From Flavobacteriales bacterium (GTDB lineage Bacteria > Bacteroidota > Bacteroidia > Flavobacteriales_D > JAHECK01), in assembly GCA_024641785.1 (NCBI GenBank), contig JAHECK010000004.1:1-55990 (forward strand): a stretch of DNA of 55,990 bases, given 5' to 3'. The notes beneath the pieces were generated by a model. It was not told the origin of the DNA. It did not search any database and saw only the letters and a list, made by a program, of their open reading frames with translations. Made by a program: the position numbers and the translations under genes. This document shows positions 25,873 to 34,908 of the stretch, in pieces (position 1 is the first letter of the stretch; each line of letters starts with the position of its first letter).

Positions 25873-27819
25873 ATGAGAAAATCTTCATTTCTTTTCATCT
25901 CTTTTATCCTACTTCAATTTTTTTCTTCCAGTCTAAAGGCACAGCGAAATATTGATCTAATGATATTTAAAGCCCAACAAATGATCATGAATAATGATTA
26001 TTTAGAAGCAATTAAAAGTTGCAATGAGATAATAACCGTAAAACCTTATTTATATGAACCTTATTTTTTAAGAGGGGTTTCAAAATTTTATCTAGAAGAC
26101 TTTAAAGGCGCAAACAATGATCTTACAAAGGCAATTGAGATAAAACCAAATAGCACAAGTGCCTACCATTACAGAGCGCTTTCGCGTGAAAGGATTTACG
26201 ATTTTGATGGTTCATTGCAGGATTTTGGGGAAGCTATCAGACAAAGCCCGAATGATCCTCAACTTTACATTAATAGAGCCATCACTTTTTTGTATTTAAA
26301 TCAATATTATGATGCTATTGGTAATTGCAATATTGCCATTCGAATTGATCCCAATATCGAAAATACCTATATGATCAGAGGGGCTGCAAAAACAGGCCTT
26401 GATCATTTTATTGAAGCGCTTGATGATTATAATAAAACCATTAAAATCAATCGATTTAATCATAATGCCTATTTAAGAAGAGGGATGATCCGTTTCGAAC
26501 TTGAAGATATTGATGGTGCTCTTCTCGATTTTAATGAATCGATCGGATTAAACCCTGAAAACTCCTTTGCTTATTTCAATCGGGCAATGGTGTATGCAAA
26601 ACAAAATAATTATGATTCTGCTCTAACAGATCTAAATACTGTTATTAATATCGACCCGAAAAATTCGCTTAGTTATTTCAATCGAGCGATGATCTACACA
26701 GATATGGGCGAGTTGGATAATGCAATATCTGATTATTCAATGGTGGTACAGTACAATAAGGATAATCTGCTAGTCTACTTTAATAGAGGAAATTTATATA
26801 TGCAGAAAAAAGAGTATTCAAAAGCAGTGAAAGATTATAGCGAAGCGATCCGAATTTACCCTGATTTTGCAGATGCTTATGCGAATAGATCTGTTGCGCG
26901 TTCTCAATTAAAACAAAACGATCTGGCAACCCTGGATTATGATATAGCAAGACAATTGAAAGAAGAACACTATTCAAAAACACATGAGGAATTAGTAGCA
27001 GAAGAAGATAAAATTCAAAGCTTGATCGAATTTGAAGCTGAGTTCTTTCAATCAGAAAAAGAAAAACAACAATTACAAAACAAAGAGTTCGAAATTGATC
27101 TGCTTCAAGATTTCAGCATTCTATGGAATATAAAAAATGATGCTTCAGAATATTATGATTTTAGACTAAATCAAATAGGTTCAAAAATGGGAATTAAAAT
27201 AGATGCAAGAATGAACTATAATGAATTATCAGAAAATGATGTCAGAAATAAAATTGATAGTTTGGAAAATGTACTCATTCAATTTCCTGAATCGGTTAAA
27301 GATTGGTACCTGCACGCCGTTCTCAATACAGAAATTAAAAACTACCATGTCGCTATTGGAGATTATGATCAAATAATACAACTCGACAGTAATTTTGCTC
27401 CGGCCTATTTAAACAAAGGTGTAATTCAATCAAAATTGGCCTTAATGTATAATGCTTTTAATAATTCGCAAAGCGGTTCGTTTCTGGTTAAAGATCAACC
27501 GGAATACAGCAGTGAGGGTAATGATGCGTCCAGCATTATAAATAATTTTAAGAAAGCACAACAATTGATTCCCGATCTTCCTTATTCATATTATAATTTA
27601 GCGAATATTTATTGTAAGCAACTCGAATACAATAAAGGCTTGGAATATTATGATAAAGCGATTGAAATCAACCCGGATATGGGCGAAGCTTATTACAATA
27701 AAGGAATTACAATGATCTATTTAGGAGACACTGATAATGGCTGTTTTTATATAGGTAAATCCGGAGAATTGGGCGTTGAAGAAGCCTATTCGGTTTTGAA
27801 ACGATATTGCAATAAATAG
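25873..27819 (+). CDS. Secreted tetratricopeptide-repeat protein
   Basis: A 648-residue protein with a signal peptide (1-23, ending SSLKA) and at least ten TPR units in two blocks, about 28-345 and 475-645, with typical repeats such as AYFNRAMVYAKQNNYDSALT and ADAYANRSVARSQLKQNDLA. The stretch between (about 350-460) is charged and helical (EEDKIQSLIEFEAEFFQ), perhaps coiled coil. TPRs are protein-docking scaffolds; the exported location suggests the periplasm, and no partner can be named. Repeat 'AYxxRAxxY' spacing is 34 residues. The next gene begins 47 bases downstream. Confidence 0.88.
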   Translation: MRKSSFLFISFILLQFFSSSLKAQRNIDLMIFKAQQMIMNNDYLEAIKSCNEIITVKPYLYEPYFLRGVSKFYLEDFKGANNDLTKAIEIKPNSTSAYHYRALSRERIYDFDGSLQDFGEAIRQSPNDPQLYINRAITFLYLNQYYDAIGNCNIAIRIDPNIENTYMIRGAAKTGLDHFIEALDDYNKTIKINRFNHNAYLRRGMIRFELEDIDGALLDFNESIGLNPENSFAYFNRAMVYAKQNNYDSALTDLNTVINIDPKNSLSYFNRAMIYTDMGELDNAISDYSMVVQYNKDNLLVYFNRGNLYMQKKEYSKAVKDYSEAIRIYPDFADAYANRSVARSQLKQNDLATLDYDIARQLKEEHYSKTHEELVAEEDKIQSLIEFEAEFFQSEKEKQQLQNKEFEIDLLQDFSILWNIKNDASEYYDFRLNQIGSKMGIKIDARMNYNELSENDVRNKIDSLENVLIQFPESVKDWYLHAVLNTEIKNYHVAIGDYDQIIQLDSNFAPAYLNKGVIQSKLALMYNAFNNSQSGSFLVKDQPEYSSEGNDASSIINNFKKAQQLIPDLPYSYYNLANIYCKQLEYNKGLEYYDKAIEINPDMGEAYYNKGITMIYLGDTDNGCFYIGKSGELGVEEAYSVLKRYCNK

Positions 27820-27866
27820 CTTGTAGAAAAAGTGCTTGTTTTTGTTCAAAATAGTAAATCAATAAC

Positions 27867-29135
27867 TTGATCGTCATAATTTTACTCTTACTGATCTTTG
27901 CCATCCTCTTTCGCTGGGGGTCGTTTTTCACAGCAAGCAATATCCATTGGATGATATTACTTATTTTATTGCTTTTAAAAACGAGTGTAGGCTATTTATC
28001 TTATTATTATCACAATCATTATTTCGCCGGAGGAGATAGTGCTATCTATTTAAATAGCGCCAAAGATCTTATAAGCTACAGTGGGAATAGTCCGCTAACT
28101 TACTTTAAGTTGTTTTTTAATATAAACAGAGGAATTCCCGAATGGGAAGCAGTATATAGTCAAATTATTTACTGGGATAGCCCATCCAATCTCAATTTTA
28201 TCAATGATAATCGAAATGCCATTCGCATTAACTCACTCGTTAGTCTTTTTAGTTTTAATAATATAGTTGCTCATTTATTGATCCTTAATTTTCTGACCAT
28301 TACAGGACTTACTGCATTTTTTCGTGCAATAAACAAACACTTTTCAAACATCCCTCCTTCTTTCCTGTTTGTCGCCTTGTTTTTAAGTCCCAGCGTTCTA
28401 TTTTGGACCTCAGGAATATTAAAAGAAACAAATACTGTCTTTATACTTGGTCTATATATTTTCTATTTTGAGAAATTCATAGGCGACTTAAGCCTGAAAA
28501 ATGGATTTCTACTGTTGCTCTTTGGGGTAGGACTAATATTAGTCAGAACTTATTTTGCTTGTATTGTACTTTCCATAAGTATGGTTAGTCTCCTCATTCA
28601 TAAGCTTAAAATAACGAAAGTAAGTTATCAGATCCTGATCTTTGCGCTGGGGTTTTCTATCTTCCTGTCTTCCTTTTACTTATTCAAAGTTGATCTGTTT
28701 CAACTCATTTCAGAGAAGCAAGATGCATTTATTAGAATTGGTAGATCCGCAAATTCTTATTTTCAACTGGCAGTATTAGAAAAGCCGCTGGATTTAATCA
28801 TTTATTTTCCACAAGCGATGATGAATGTATTTATTCAGCCTCAGCTTTATACCCTAGACAACTTTCTTTACTTATTTCCAATCATCGAAAATATTGATAT
28901 CCTCTTTTTCTGTGCACTCGCTTTGTGGTTTAGAAAAAAACCGTCCAAAGAAAACAGACTAATCTTAATATCTTTTATTCTTATTTATATTCTAAGCTCA
29001 TGGTTAATTGGGATCACAATACCTATTCAGGGAGCCATATCAAGATATAAAGCAATAAGTCAAATATTCCTTTTGATATTCTTATTTTCTTTCATCGACT
29101 GGAAAAGATTACTAGACAACTATTTTTCAGAATAA
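27867..29135 (+). CDS. Polytopic membrane protein of unknown function
   Basis: A 422-residue protein with about ten hydrophobic helices. It starts at a TTG codon; the first helix (residues 2-16) begins at once, so this start is plausible but unproven. Short motifs visible are YFAGGDSAIYLNSAKDL (about 50-66), NFLTITGLTAFFRAINK and FLSPSVLFWTSGILKETNTVF (about 172-192). A Gly-Gly-Asp early in the first periplasmic loop and a charged LKE motif after a mid-protein helix resemble the layout of GT-C-type lipid-dependent glycosyltransferases or O-antigen polymerases, but I cannot recognise a named family. It follows the TPR gene and its 3' end overlaps the convergent DUF6134-like gene by 16 bases. 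Confidence 0.75.
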   Translation: MIVIILLLLIFAILFRWGSFFTASNIHWMILLILLLLKTSVGYLSYYYHNHYFAGGDSAIYLNSAKDLISYSGNSPLTYFKLFFNINRGIPEWEAVYSQIIYWDSPSNLNFINDNRNAIRINSLVSLFSFNNIVAHLLILNFLTITGLTAFFRAINKHFSNIPPSFLFVALFLSPSVLFWTSGILKETNTVFILGLYIFYFEKFIGDLSLKNGFLLLLFGVGLILVRTYFACIVLSISMVSLLIHKLKITKVSYQILIFALGFSIFLSSFYLFKVDLFQLISEKQDAFIRIGRSANSYFQLAVLEKPLDLIIYFPQAMMNVFIQPQLYTLDNFLYLFPIIENIDILFFCALALWFRKKPSKENRLILISFILIYILSSWLIGITIPIQGAISRYKAISQIFLLIFLFSFIDWKRLLDNYFSE

Positions 29136-29779
29136 AGAGGAAGGTTGTTTTTTTTAAGTCTGAATTCCATGTCCGAAATGAGTGTATTGATCTTAATTTT
29201 AAAGCACCTCCCATCTTCATAATAATAATGGTTAGTACATCCTCCAGGGAAATCTATTTTGTAATTATCTACTCCCTCCTTTTCAATTTTAAAATTATCA
29301 CAAAACCGCTCTGAAAAAACCCAGGCTTCTTTTACAGGTTCTTTAAAATACATTTCCATAGCAGTATGACGGAGAGGGCTATCGATCACCTTTTTGAGTT
29401 TACCTTCTTCATATACATTGAATTTATTGTCTTCACGCAGGACCAGATTAGACTCTTTCTTAGTGTTATTCAAATAATATGAAAATTCAGAAGACTGATA
29501 TTCCCCTTTAGAATCAAAAGAAGTTAAGTAAGAAAATTGGATGTGAAACATAAATAACAATCTATAATCGGCATTACTGCTAGCCACGTAAGAAAAAGTG
29601 GAGTCGCTTTTCATATTTTTTATTACATACATTTCTCCAATTATCTCATTATTCACAAATAGTTCATAGCTTAAAGTATCACTCTTTGATTGCCCATTTA
29701 ATTGAATTGAAAGCAACCCAAAAAGAATTAAACTCGTATATAAAAGAATCGTGTAAGTTACTTTCATTGGATGCCTCAA
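29120..29779 (-). CDS. DUF6134-like exported protein
   Basis: A 219-residue protein with an N-terminal hydrophobic signal (about 8-27, LLYTSLILFGLLSIQLNGQ) and a beta-rich mature part: LSYELFVNNEIIGEMYVIKN, then SSEFSYYLNNTKKESNLVLR and CTNHYYYEDGRCFKIKINTL. This pattern fits the DUF6134 family, a Bacteroidota envelope family without a known role that resembles lipoprotein-carrier-like half-barrels. The start is the first in-frame ATG; one at residue 5 (MKVTY) could equally serve. It is divergent from the DUF6089 gene and convergent with the unknown membrane protein. Confidence 0.7.
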   Translation of the reverse strand: MRHPMKVTYTILLYTSLILFGLLSIQLNGQSKSDTLSYELFVNNEIIGEMYVIKNMKSDSTFSYVASSNADYRLLFMFHIQFSYLTSFDSKGEYQSSEFSYYLNNTKKESNLVLREDNKFNVYEEGKLKKVIDSPLRHTAMEMYFKEPVKEAWVFSERFCDNFKIEKEGVDNYKIDFPGGCTNHYYYEDGRCFKIKINTLISDMEFRLKKNNLPLYSEK

Positions 29780-29872
29780 TTTAGCAATAATTAAAAAATA
29801 TAATAATAATTGGCATTCAATCTGAGCGGTTTATCGATTTTTTATATTTTAGCGAGATATTGTAAGTCCATT

Positions 29873-30790
29873 ATGAAAAGACTATTACCATTAGTAGCCC
29901 TTATGTTTTTTATGCATTCTGCAAGCAGTCAATACAATTGGGAAATTGGCGGAAAACTAGGTGTAGCTAACTATCTTGGCGATATCGGAGGCGGAGAAGG
30001 TAGTGCAAGAGACTGGATATTAGACATGAAATTGGAAGAGACAAAGTACTCTTTTGGTGGTTATACTAGGTATCGTTTTACTCCAAGATGGTCGGCTGTT
30101 GCGAATTTAAACTACAATAGAATCAGTGGAGATGATCATAATTCGTTAAATCCTGGAAGAAGAGGACGTAATTTAAGTTTTCGGAATGATCTTTTTGAAC
30201 TTACTTTAAGAGGAGATTTTGCTGTTTATAATAATTACGATGTTGGAAATAAAGGCTATTACAATCCTGACTTCAAAATCTATTTATTTGCCGGTGCAGG
30301 GGCACTTCTTTCAAATCCAAAAGCAGAATATAATGGCGAGTGGCACAATCTTAGAAAATTAACTACTGAAGGAAAAGAATACTCTCCTGTTCAATTTGTG
30401 CTTCCTGCAGGAGTTGGTGCATTCTTTACTTTTGACCGAGTACATCGAATTGGAATGGAAATTCAATATTCTTTCGCTTTTACTGACTACTTAGATGATG
30501 TTTCAGGAACTTATGCTGATCCTGAATCTCTCCCTAATGATTTATCAAGAACTCTGGCAAATAGAAACCCTGAGTTCATTCCTGATAATCCCGATGATAT
30601 AGTCCCTCACCCAAATAATTATATTGCAGGAAATAAGCGAGGTAATGAAGCCAATTATGATGGTTATTTATTGATCAACTTCACTTATGGATATGTACTA
30701 AGAGGGAAGTCTCAATTCTATAAAAGAGGACACTATAATTTCCTTCATAGGAAAAATAGCAAACGAAGAAAATCGAGAGCTAAGTTCTAA
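29873..30790 (+). CDS. DUF6089 family outer-membrane beta-barrel protein
   Basis: A 305-residue protein. The open frame extends upstream to a TTG at 29810, but the ATG at 29873 gives a clean signal peptide (MKRLLPLVALMFFMHSASSQ) and is chosen. The mature protein begins YNWEIGGKLGVANYLGDIGG, typical of DUF6089, followed by barrel strands such as FGGYTRYRFTPRWSAVANLN and VHRIGMEIQYSFAFTDYLDD. The C terminus is unusually basic (RKNSKRRKSRAKF). The family is common in Bacteroidota envelopes; in several relatives it sits near bamA-type genes, not seen here. Function unknown. Confidence 0.85.
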   Translation: MKRLLPLVALMFFMHSASSQYNWEIGGKLGVANYLGDIGGGEGSARDWILDMKLEETKYSFGGYTRYRFTPRWSAVANLNYNRISGDDHNSLNPGRRGRNLSFRNDLFELTLRGDFAVYNNYDVGNKGYYNPDFKIYLFAGAGALLSNPKAEYNGEWHNLRKLTTEGKEYSPVQFVLPAGVGAFFTFDRVHRIGMEIQYSFAFTDYLDDVSGTYADPESLPNDLSRTLANRNPEFIPDNPDDIVPHPNNYIAGNKRGNEANYDGYLLINFTYGYVLRGKSQFYKRGHYNFLHRKNSKRRKSRAKF

Positions 30791-30946
30791 AGAAGACCGA
30801 AGCACGAAGCGTAGAGATCGAAGTTAAAACCCTTCCAACGAAGTTAATAGGGAGATGATTCATGTCACCCTAAGAGTGCCCATATTAACACTCATTCATC
30901 CTCCTCCACTGGTTTAGGCCAACAGGTTTATTAAATGAAATTACCA
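30791..30946. other. Intergenic stretch with GAAGC-rich segment
   Basis: Between the DUF6089 gene and the lpdA terminator. Bases 30797-30823 carry several close GAAG/CGAAG words, reminiscent of the small dispersed repeats seen between Bacteroidota genes. No open frame or RNA fold stands out. Confidence 0.3.
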
Positions 30947-30977
30947 CAAAAAAAAGGGCTCCTGACCGGAACCCTTT
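30947..30977 (-). terminator. Rho-independent terminator downstream of lpdA
   Basis: On the minus strand AAAGGGTTCC-GGTCA-GGAGCCCTTT forms a 10-bp stem with one G-U pair and a 5-base loop, running into eight T residues. Confidence 0.85.
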
Positions 30978-30996
30978 CTCATATTATATGTCTTTC

Positions 30997-32385
30997 TTAA
31001 ATATGAATCACTTCATCGTAAGCCGCTGCTGCAGCTTCCATTATCGCTTCACTCATAGTAGGATGAGGATGGATCGCTTTGATGATCTCATGACCCGTAG
31101 TTTCAAGCTTACGAACCGCCACCAGTTCCGCTACCATCTCCGTTACATTTGCTCCGATCATATGACCTCCTAAAAGCTCACCATATTTTGCATCGAATAC
31201 CAATTTAACAAAACCTTCTTTCGCTCCAGCTGCACTTGCTTTTCCTGATGCACTAAATGGAAACTTACCGATCTTCACTTCATAACCCGCTTCAATAGCT
31301 GCTTTTTCTGTCATTCCAACAGATGCTACCTCAGGAGAACAATAAGTACAACCTGGGATGTTTCCATAATCAATAGGATCAACATGCATTCCTTTGATCT
31401 TTTCAATACAGGTAATTCCTTCCGCTGAAGCAACATGTGCCAATGCAGGCCCAGGAATCACATCTCCAATAGCATAGTAACCGGGAATATTCGTTTCATA
31501 AAATTCGTTTACCGTGATCTTACCTTTATCTACAATAATTCCCACATCCTCTAATCCAATATTTTCAATATTTGCACTGATACCTACTGCAGATAAAACA
31601 ACATCCGCTTCGATGATCTCTTCACCTTTCTTAGTCTTAACCGTAGCCTTTACACCTTTACCTGAAATATCCACTTTCTCTACAGAAGAATCAGTCATGA
31701 TCTTGATCCCTTGTTTTTTCAAAGAGCGACCTAGTTGTTTTGATACTTCTTCATCCTCTAAGGGAACGATATTAGGTAAAAACTCTACCACCGTAACTTC
31801 TGTTCCTAGAGCATTATATACATAAGCAAATTCGATCCCAATAGCTCCAGATCCAACAACAATCATCTTTTTTGGGAGTTTTTCAAGGGTCATCGCTTTA
31901 CGATAGCCAAATACTTTTTCACCATCCATAGGTAAATTAGGAAGTTCTCTTGATCGAGCACCGGTGGCAATAATAATGTGATCAGCAGTATATTCAGTTG
32001 TTTTTCCGTCCTTTCCTTCCACATCGATCTTTTTGCCGGCTTTTAGTTTTCCATAGCCTTCCAATACATCGATCTTGTTCTTTTTCATTAAGAACTGAAT
32101 CCCTTTACTCATACCATCTGCAACATCCCTACTTCGTTTTACAATATTTGTAAAATTAGGACTAGACTTAGCTACTTCAATACCATAATCTTCAGCATGC
32201 TGAATATATTCGAACACATTAGCGCTTTTAATCAGCGCTTTAGTCGGGATACAACCCCAATTCAAACATACTCCTCCAAGGCTTTCTTTTTCAACAATTG
32301 CTGTCTTAAATCCTAATTGAGAAGCGCGAATAGCGGTAACATATCCGCCCGGTCCACTTCCTAAAACGATCACGTCGTATTTCAT
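30997..32385 (-). CDS. lpdA: Dihydrolipoyl dehydrogenase (E3)
   Basis: A 462-residue flavoenzyme that reoxidises dihydrolipoamide of the 2-oxoacid dehydrogenase and glycine-cleavage complexes with NAD. It has FAD-binding VLGSGPGGYVTAIRA (7-21), redox pair Cys40/Cys45 in GGVCLNWGCIPTK, NAD-binding VVGSGAIGIEFAYVYNALG near 178-195, second FAD contact YYAIGDVIPGPALAHVA near 305-320, and the C-terminal active-site HPHPTMSEA (His-Glu pair) near 440. Length is normal. It is a single-gene transcript with an exact -7 element upstream and a strong terminator downstream. Confidence 0.96.
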   Translation of the reverse strand: MKYDVIVLGSGPGGYVTAIRASQLGFKTAIVEKESLGGVCLNWGCIPTKALIKSANVFEYIQHAEDYGIEVAKSSPNFTNIVKRSRDVADGMSKGIQFLMKKNKIDVLEGYGKLKAGKKIDVEGKDGKTTEYTADHIIIATGARSRELPNLPMDGEKVFGYRKAMTLEKLPKKMIVVGSGAIGIEFAYVYNALGTEVTVVEFLPNIVPLEDEEVSKQLGRSLKKQGIKIMTDSSVEKVDISGKGVKATVKTKKGEEIIEADVVLSAVGISANIENIGLEDVGIIVDKGKITVNEFYETNIPGYYAIGDVIPGPALAHVASAEGITCIEKIKGMHVDPIDYGNIPGCTYCSPEVASVGMTEKAAIEAGYEVKIGKFPFSASGKASAAGAKEGFVKLVFDAKYGELLGGHMIGANVTEMVAELVAVRKLETTGHEIIKAIHPHPTMSEAIMEAAAAAYDEVIHI

Positions 32386-32412
32386 GTCTTTCCTGTTTTT
32401 TTTATATGGCTA

Positions 32413-32420
32413 CAAAATTA
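32413..32420 (-). promoter_or_regulatory. Predicted promoter -7 element of lpdA
   Basis: Minus-strand TAATTTTG, exact match to TAnnTTTG, 27 bases before the lpdA start codon; predicted transcript start near 32409. Confidence 0.5.
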
Positions 32421-32486
32421 GTAAAAAACATTGCTTTTTAAGCTTGTTCTTCACCTTCATTCTATTTCAATAAAATCAAGTGTTAT

Positions 32487-33116
32487 TTATGAAAAAGGAA
32501 TATAAACAACCTTCTTCGTTTCAAAGAATTCTTCATCAAATACTTCCTTAATATCAAAGATCTTAGCCTTCAATTTAATTTCTGATAATTCTTCTTTCAA
32601 ATCGCCCCCTTTTAAATATAAGATCCCATTTTTCAACTTGTTCTTTTGGACCTTCGAGATCTTACCCTTCGTCCATGGTAAAAAATTAACCAATCGACTT
32701 ACAGCCCTTGAGATAATAAAATCGAAATTTCCTGGAATATTCTCCGCTCTTTCATGAAAACCCTTTACATTATTCAATTGTAATTGTTCGGCAATATCAT
32801 TTACTACTTTTATTTTCTTTCCTATTGAATCGACAAGCGTGAATTCTACTTTTGGAAAAAGGATTGCCAGTGGAATTCCGGGAAAACCACCACCCGTTCC
32901 AATATCCAATATTTTAGTGCCTTCAGAAAATGAAATCACCTTGGCAATAGCTAGCGAATGCAGAATATGTCGTTCGAATAAAAAATCCATATCCTTTCTG
33001 GAAACAAGATTCACTTTCTCATTCCATTCCTCAAATAATTTCGAAAAAGCAATAAATTTTGCTTCTTGATTTTTTGAAAGATTTTTGAAATACTTATTAA
33101 TAATGGAATGATCCAT
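32487..33116 (-). CDS. rsmG: 16S rRNA (guanine-527-N7)-methyltransferase
   Basis: A 209-residue SAM-dependent rRNA methyltransferase (formerly GidB) that methylates G527 of 16S rRNA. Motif I is LDIGTGGGFPGIPLAILFP (about 69-87), followed by FTLVDSIGKKIKVVNDIAEQ, then the ISRAV segment near 135 and a lysine-rich KGGDL near 175. The N-terminal FSKLFEEWNEKVNLVSRKDM is the usual family start. It follows the sigma-factor gene by 5 bases and is the last gene of a GT2-sigma-rsmG unit. Confidence 0.95.
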   Translation of the reverse strand: MDHSIINKYFKNLSKNQEAKFIAFSKLFEEWNEKVNLVSRKDMDFLFERHILHSLAIAKVISFSEGTKILDIGTGGGFPGIPLAILFPKVEFTLVDSIGKKIKVVNDIAEQLQLNNVKGFHERAENIPGNFDFIISRAVSRLVNFLPWTKGKISKVQKNKLKNGILYLKGGDLKEELSEIKLKAKIFDIKEVFDEEFFETKKVVYIPFS

Positions 33117-33121
33117 TGGAA

Positions 33122-33748
33122 TTAAGTTTGACTTCGATCGTCGGTTAGCATCTTAGCCAGAAATTCCCTAGCGCGGAAAAGTTGCGCTTTCACCGTACCT
33201 AAAGGCATTTCCATTTCATCAGCAATTTCATCATAACTAAGTTCCTTAAAATAACGAAGCTCTATTAACTGACGATAATGTGGTTTTAATTTTTTAACGA
33301 TCTCCTTTAAATACTTACTGTTTTGTTTTCGTATTGCATTTTCTTCCGGATTAAGCCCATGAGATTCTACCTGAATATATAATTTTTCTCCATTATCATC
33401 ATTAAATGAAAGATCAAGCGAGGTAGTAGAAATCCGTTGCTTACGAATAAAATCGATGCAATTATTAGTTGCAATTCGATATAGCCAAGTGCTAAATGCA
33501 TAGTTAGGCTGGTATTGTTTTAAGTTACTAAATGCCTTACCAAATACTTCAATCGTTAAATCTTCAGCATATTCATTTGAATTTACCATCTTAAGAACCA
33601 GATAGTAGATCGATTCGCGATAGAGATCTAATAGTTGAGAATAAGCCATTTGATCTCCTTTTAGAGCTCGGCTTATTATCTCAAAATCGCGTTGTCCTTT
33701 TTCAGACAAACGACTTATCAGGTCCACTTTGTCGGTTTCTTTAGCCAT
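33122..33748 (-). CDS. ECF-type RNA polymerase sigma factor
   Basis: A 208-residue sigma-70 family factor with only regions 2 and 4. Region 2 runs from about residue 38 to 105 (LDLYRESIYYLVLKMV, YAEDLTIEVFGKAFSNL, FSTWLYRIATNNCIDFIRK), and region 4 from about 145 to 200 (LIELRYFKELSYDEIADEME, then GTVKAQLFRAREFL), the -35 recognition helix. It directs RNA polymerase to a special promoter set. No anti-sigma or FecR-like gene is adjacent, so its control is not evident; it resembles the SigW-like ECFs that lack a neighbouring anti-sigma in Bacteroidota. It overlaps the upstream glycosyltransferase by 31 bases. Confidence 0.93.
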   Translation of the reverse strand: MAKETDKVDLISRLSEKGQRDFEIISRALKGDQMAYSQLLDLYRESIYYLVLKMVNSNEYAEDLTIEVFGKAFSNLKQYQPNYAFSTWLYRIATNNCIDFIRKQRISTTSLDLSFNDDNGEKLYIQVESHGLNPEENAIRKQNSKYLKEIVKKLKPHYRQLIELRYFKELSYDEIADEMEMPLGTVKAQLFRAREFLAKMLTDDRSQT

Positions 33749-34827
33749 GTGCTTATGTAGATCAAAAAGTTTATTAAAAATAATATTAATTCAGTCAATG
33801 GAAAAATTCCGGCATTCTCAATCGTTCCTATTTTCTTTTTTAAAACTATGAAAATAAATGCATGTGCCAAGTATAATATCAAAGCACTTATCAAGAACGA
33901 TATCTTTAAATCCGGGTAATTTAATCCTATGATCAATAGGCTATAATAGCTAATGATCCTTAGAGGCTTAATTCCTATTAAAAATGTTGTTTTCCAACGG
34001 TATTTCACAGAAGTACTCATATGTCTTCTTTTCTGATTATACCATGCTCTGAAATTATCCTTACTTATGCTATAGGTAGTGGCCTCCGGCTGTGCGCAAA
34101 TAGTAGTATTATTTACCGTAGCAACCTGATTTATGAACAGATCATCATCCCCCCATTTAATATGTTGATGTCCTTTAAATCCACTTGCCTCTAGAAAAAT
34201 TTCCTTCGTATAGCCTAAATTTCTACCCACTCCCATATAGGGTTTGCCCCTGGAAGCTAATCCAAGATATTGAATGGCCGTTTGCACTGTATCCATTCGA
34301 ATAAGATAATTTAAGATGCCCTTTGTTTTAAAATACTGTCCAAAACCTAATACAATTTTCTTTGATTCATCGAATTGTGCACTCATAAATCCTAACCAAT
34401 AGGGACTTGCAGGTACACAATCCGCATCCGTGAAAATCAATCTTTCAAATTGCGCTCCTTTAATTCCTAAAGTAATCGCGTATTTTTTACCTCCCTTAAA
34501 AACCTTGGATTCTCGCAAGTTTATTACTTGCAAATGAGGGTACTTTCGTTGATATTCTGCTAATATATATTCTGTATTATCATCAGAACAATCATTTACA
34601 ACAATCACTTCATAGGAATAATGATGCTGTGAAAGCCATATTTCCAAATGTTCTTTTAAATTCTCTTCTTCATCGCGTGCAGCAATAATTACACTAACAG
34701 GGGTTTCGAAATCAGGTTCTTCATTGGAACTATACTGAGCTAAACCACCCCATATCCAGGCTAATTCAAAAAGATAGAGAATACAAGCAAGAATAAAGAA
34801 TACAACTACAATGTAAACGTAGGGCAT
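33718..34827 (-). CDS. Family 2 glycosyltransferase with membrane anchors
   Basis: A 369-residue processive-type GT2. It has an N-terminal transmembrane helix (3-24), a GT-A domain with VSVIIAARDEEENLKEHL, VVNDCSDDNTEYIL and FTDADCVPASPYWLGFM (DXD near 136), WGDDDLFINQV (the ED-type base) and YNQKRRHMSTSVKYRW in the place of the QxxRW motif, then three C-terminal helices (about 285-365). The product is probably a lipid-linked or exported glycan. The last 31 bases overlap the sigma-factor gene, an unusually long overlap for coupled genes. Substrate unknown. Confidence 0.88.
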   Translation of the reverse strand: MPYVYIVVVFFILACILYLFELAWIWGGLAQYSSNEEPDFETPVSVIIAARDEEENLKEHLEIWLSQHHYSYEVIVVNDCSDDNTEYILAEYQRKYPHLQVINLRESKVFKGGKKYAITLGIKGAQFERLIFTDADCVPASPYWLGFMSAQFDESKKIVLGFGQYFKTKGILNYLIRMDTVQTAIQYLGLASRGKPYMGVGRNLGYTKEIFLEASGFKGHQHIKWGDDDLFINQVATVNNTTICAQPEATTYSISKDNFRAWYNQKRRHMSTSVKYRWKTTFLIGIKPLRIISYYSLLIIGLNYPDLKISFLISALILYLAHAFIFIVLKKKIGTIENAGIFPLTELILFLINFLIYISTWLKKPTKWT

Positions 34828-34908
34828 GCATAAAACATTTACTCGAAAAATACTGACAATGCTTTGATTTAATCGCTTAGATAAATGAAGCTTTTAAACA
34901 GTAAATTG

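Noticed and set aside
29810-29872. TTG-initiated extension upstream of the DUF6089 gene
   Set aside because: The ATG at 29873 yields a clean signal peptide; the extension adds 21 residues in front of it and covers the likely promoter region.
30797-30823. GAAGC-rich segment as a defined repeat family or operator
   Set aside because: The words are irregular, without clear period or symmetry within this window; only a genome-wide count could support it.
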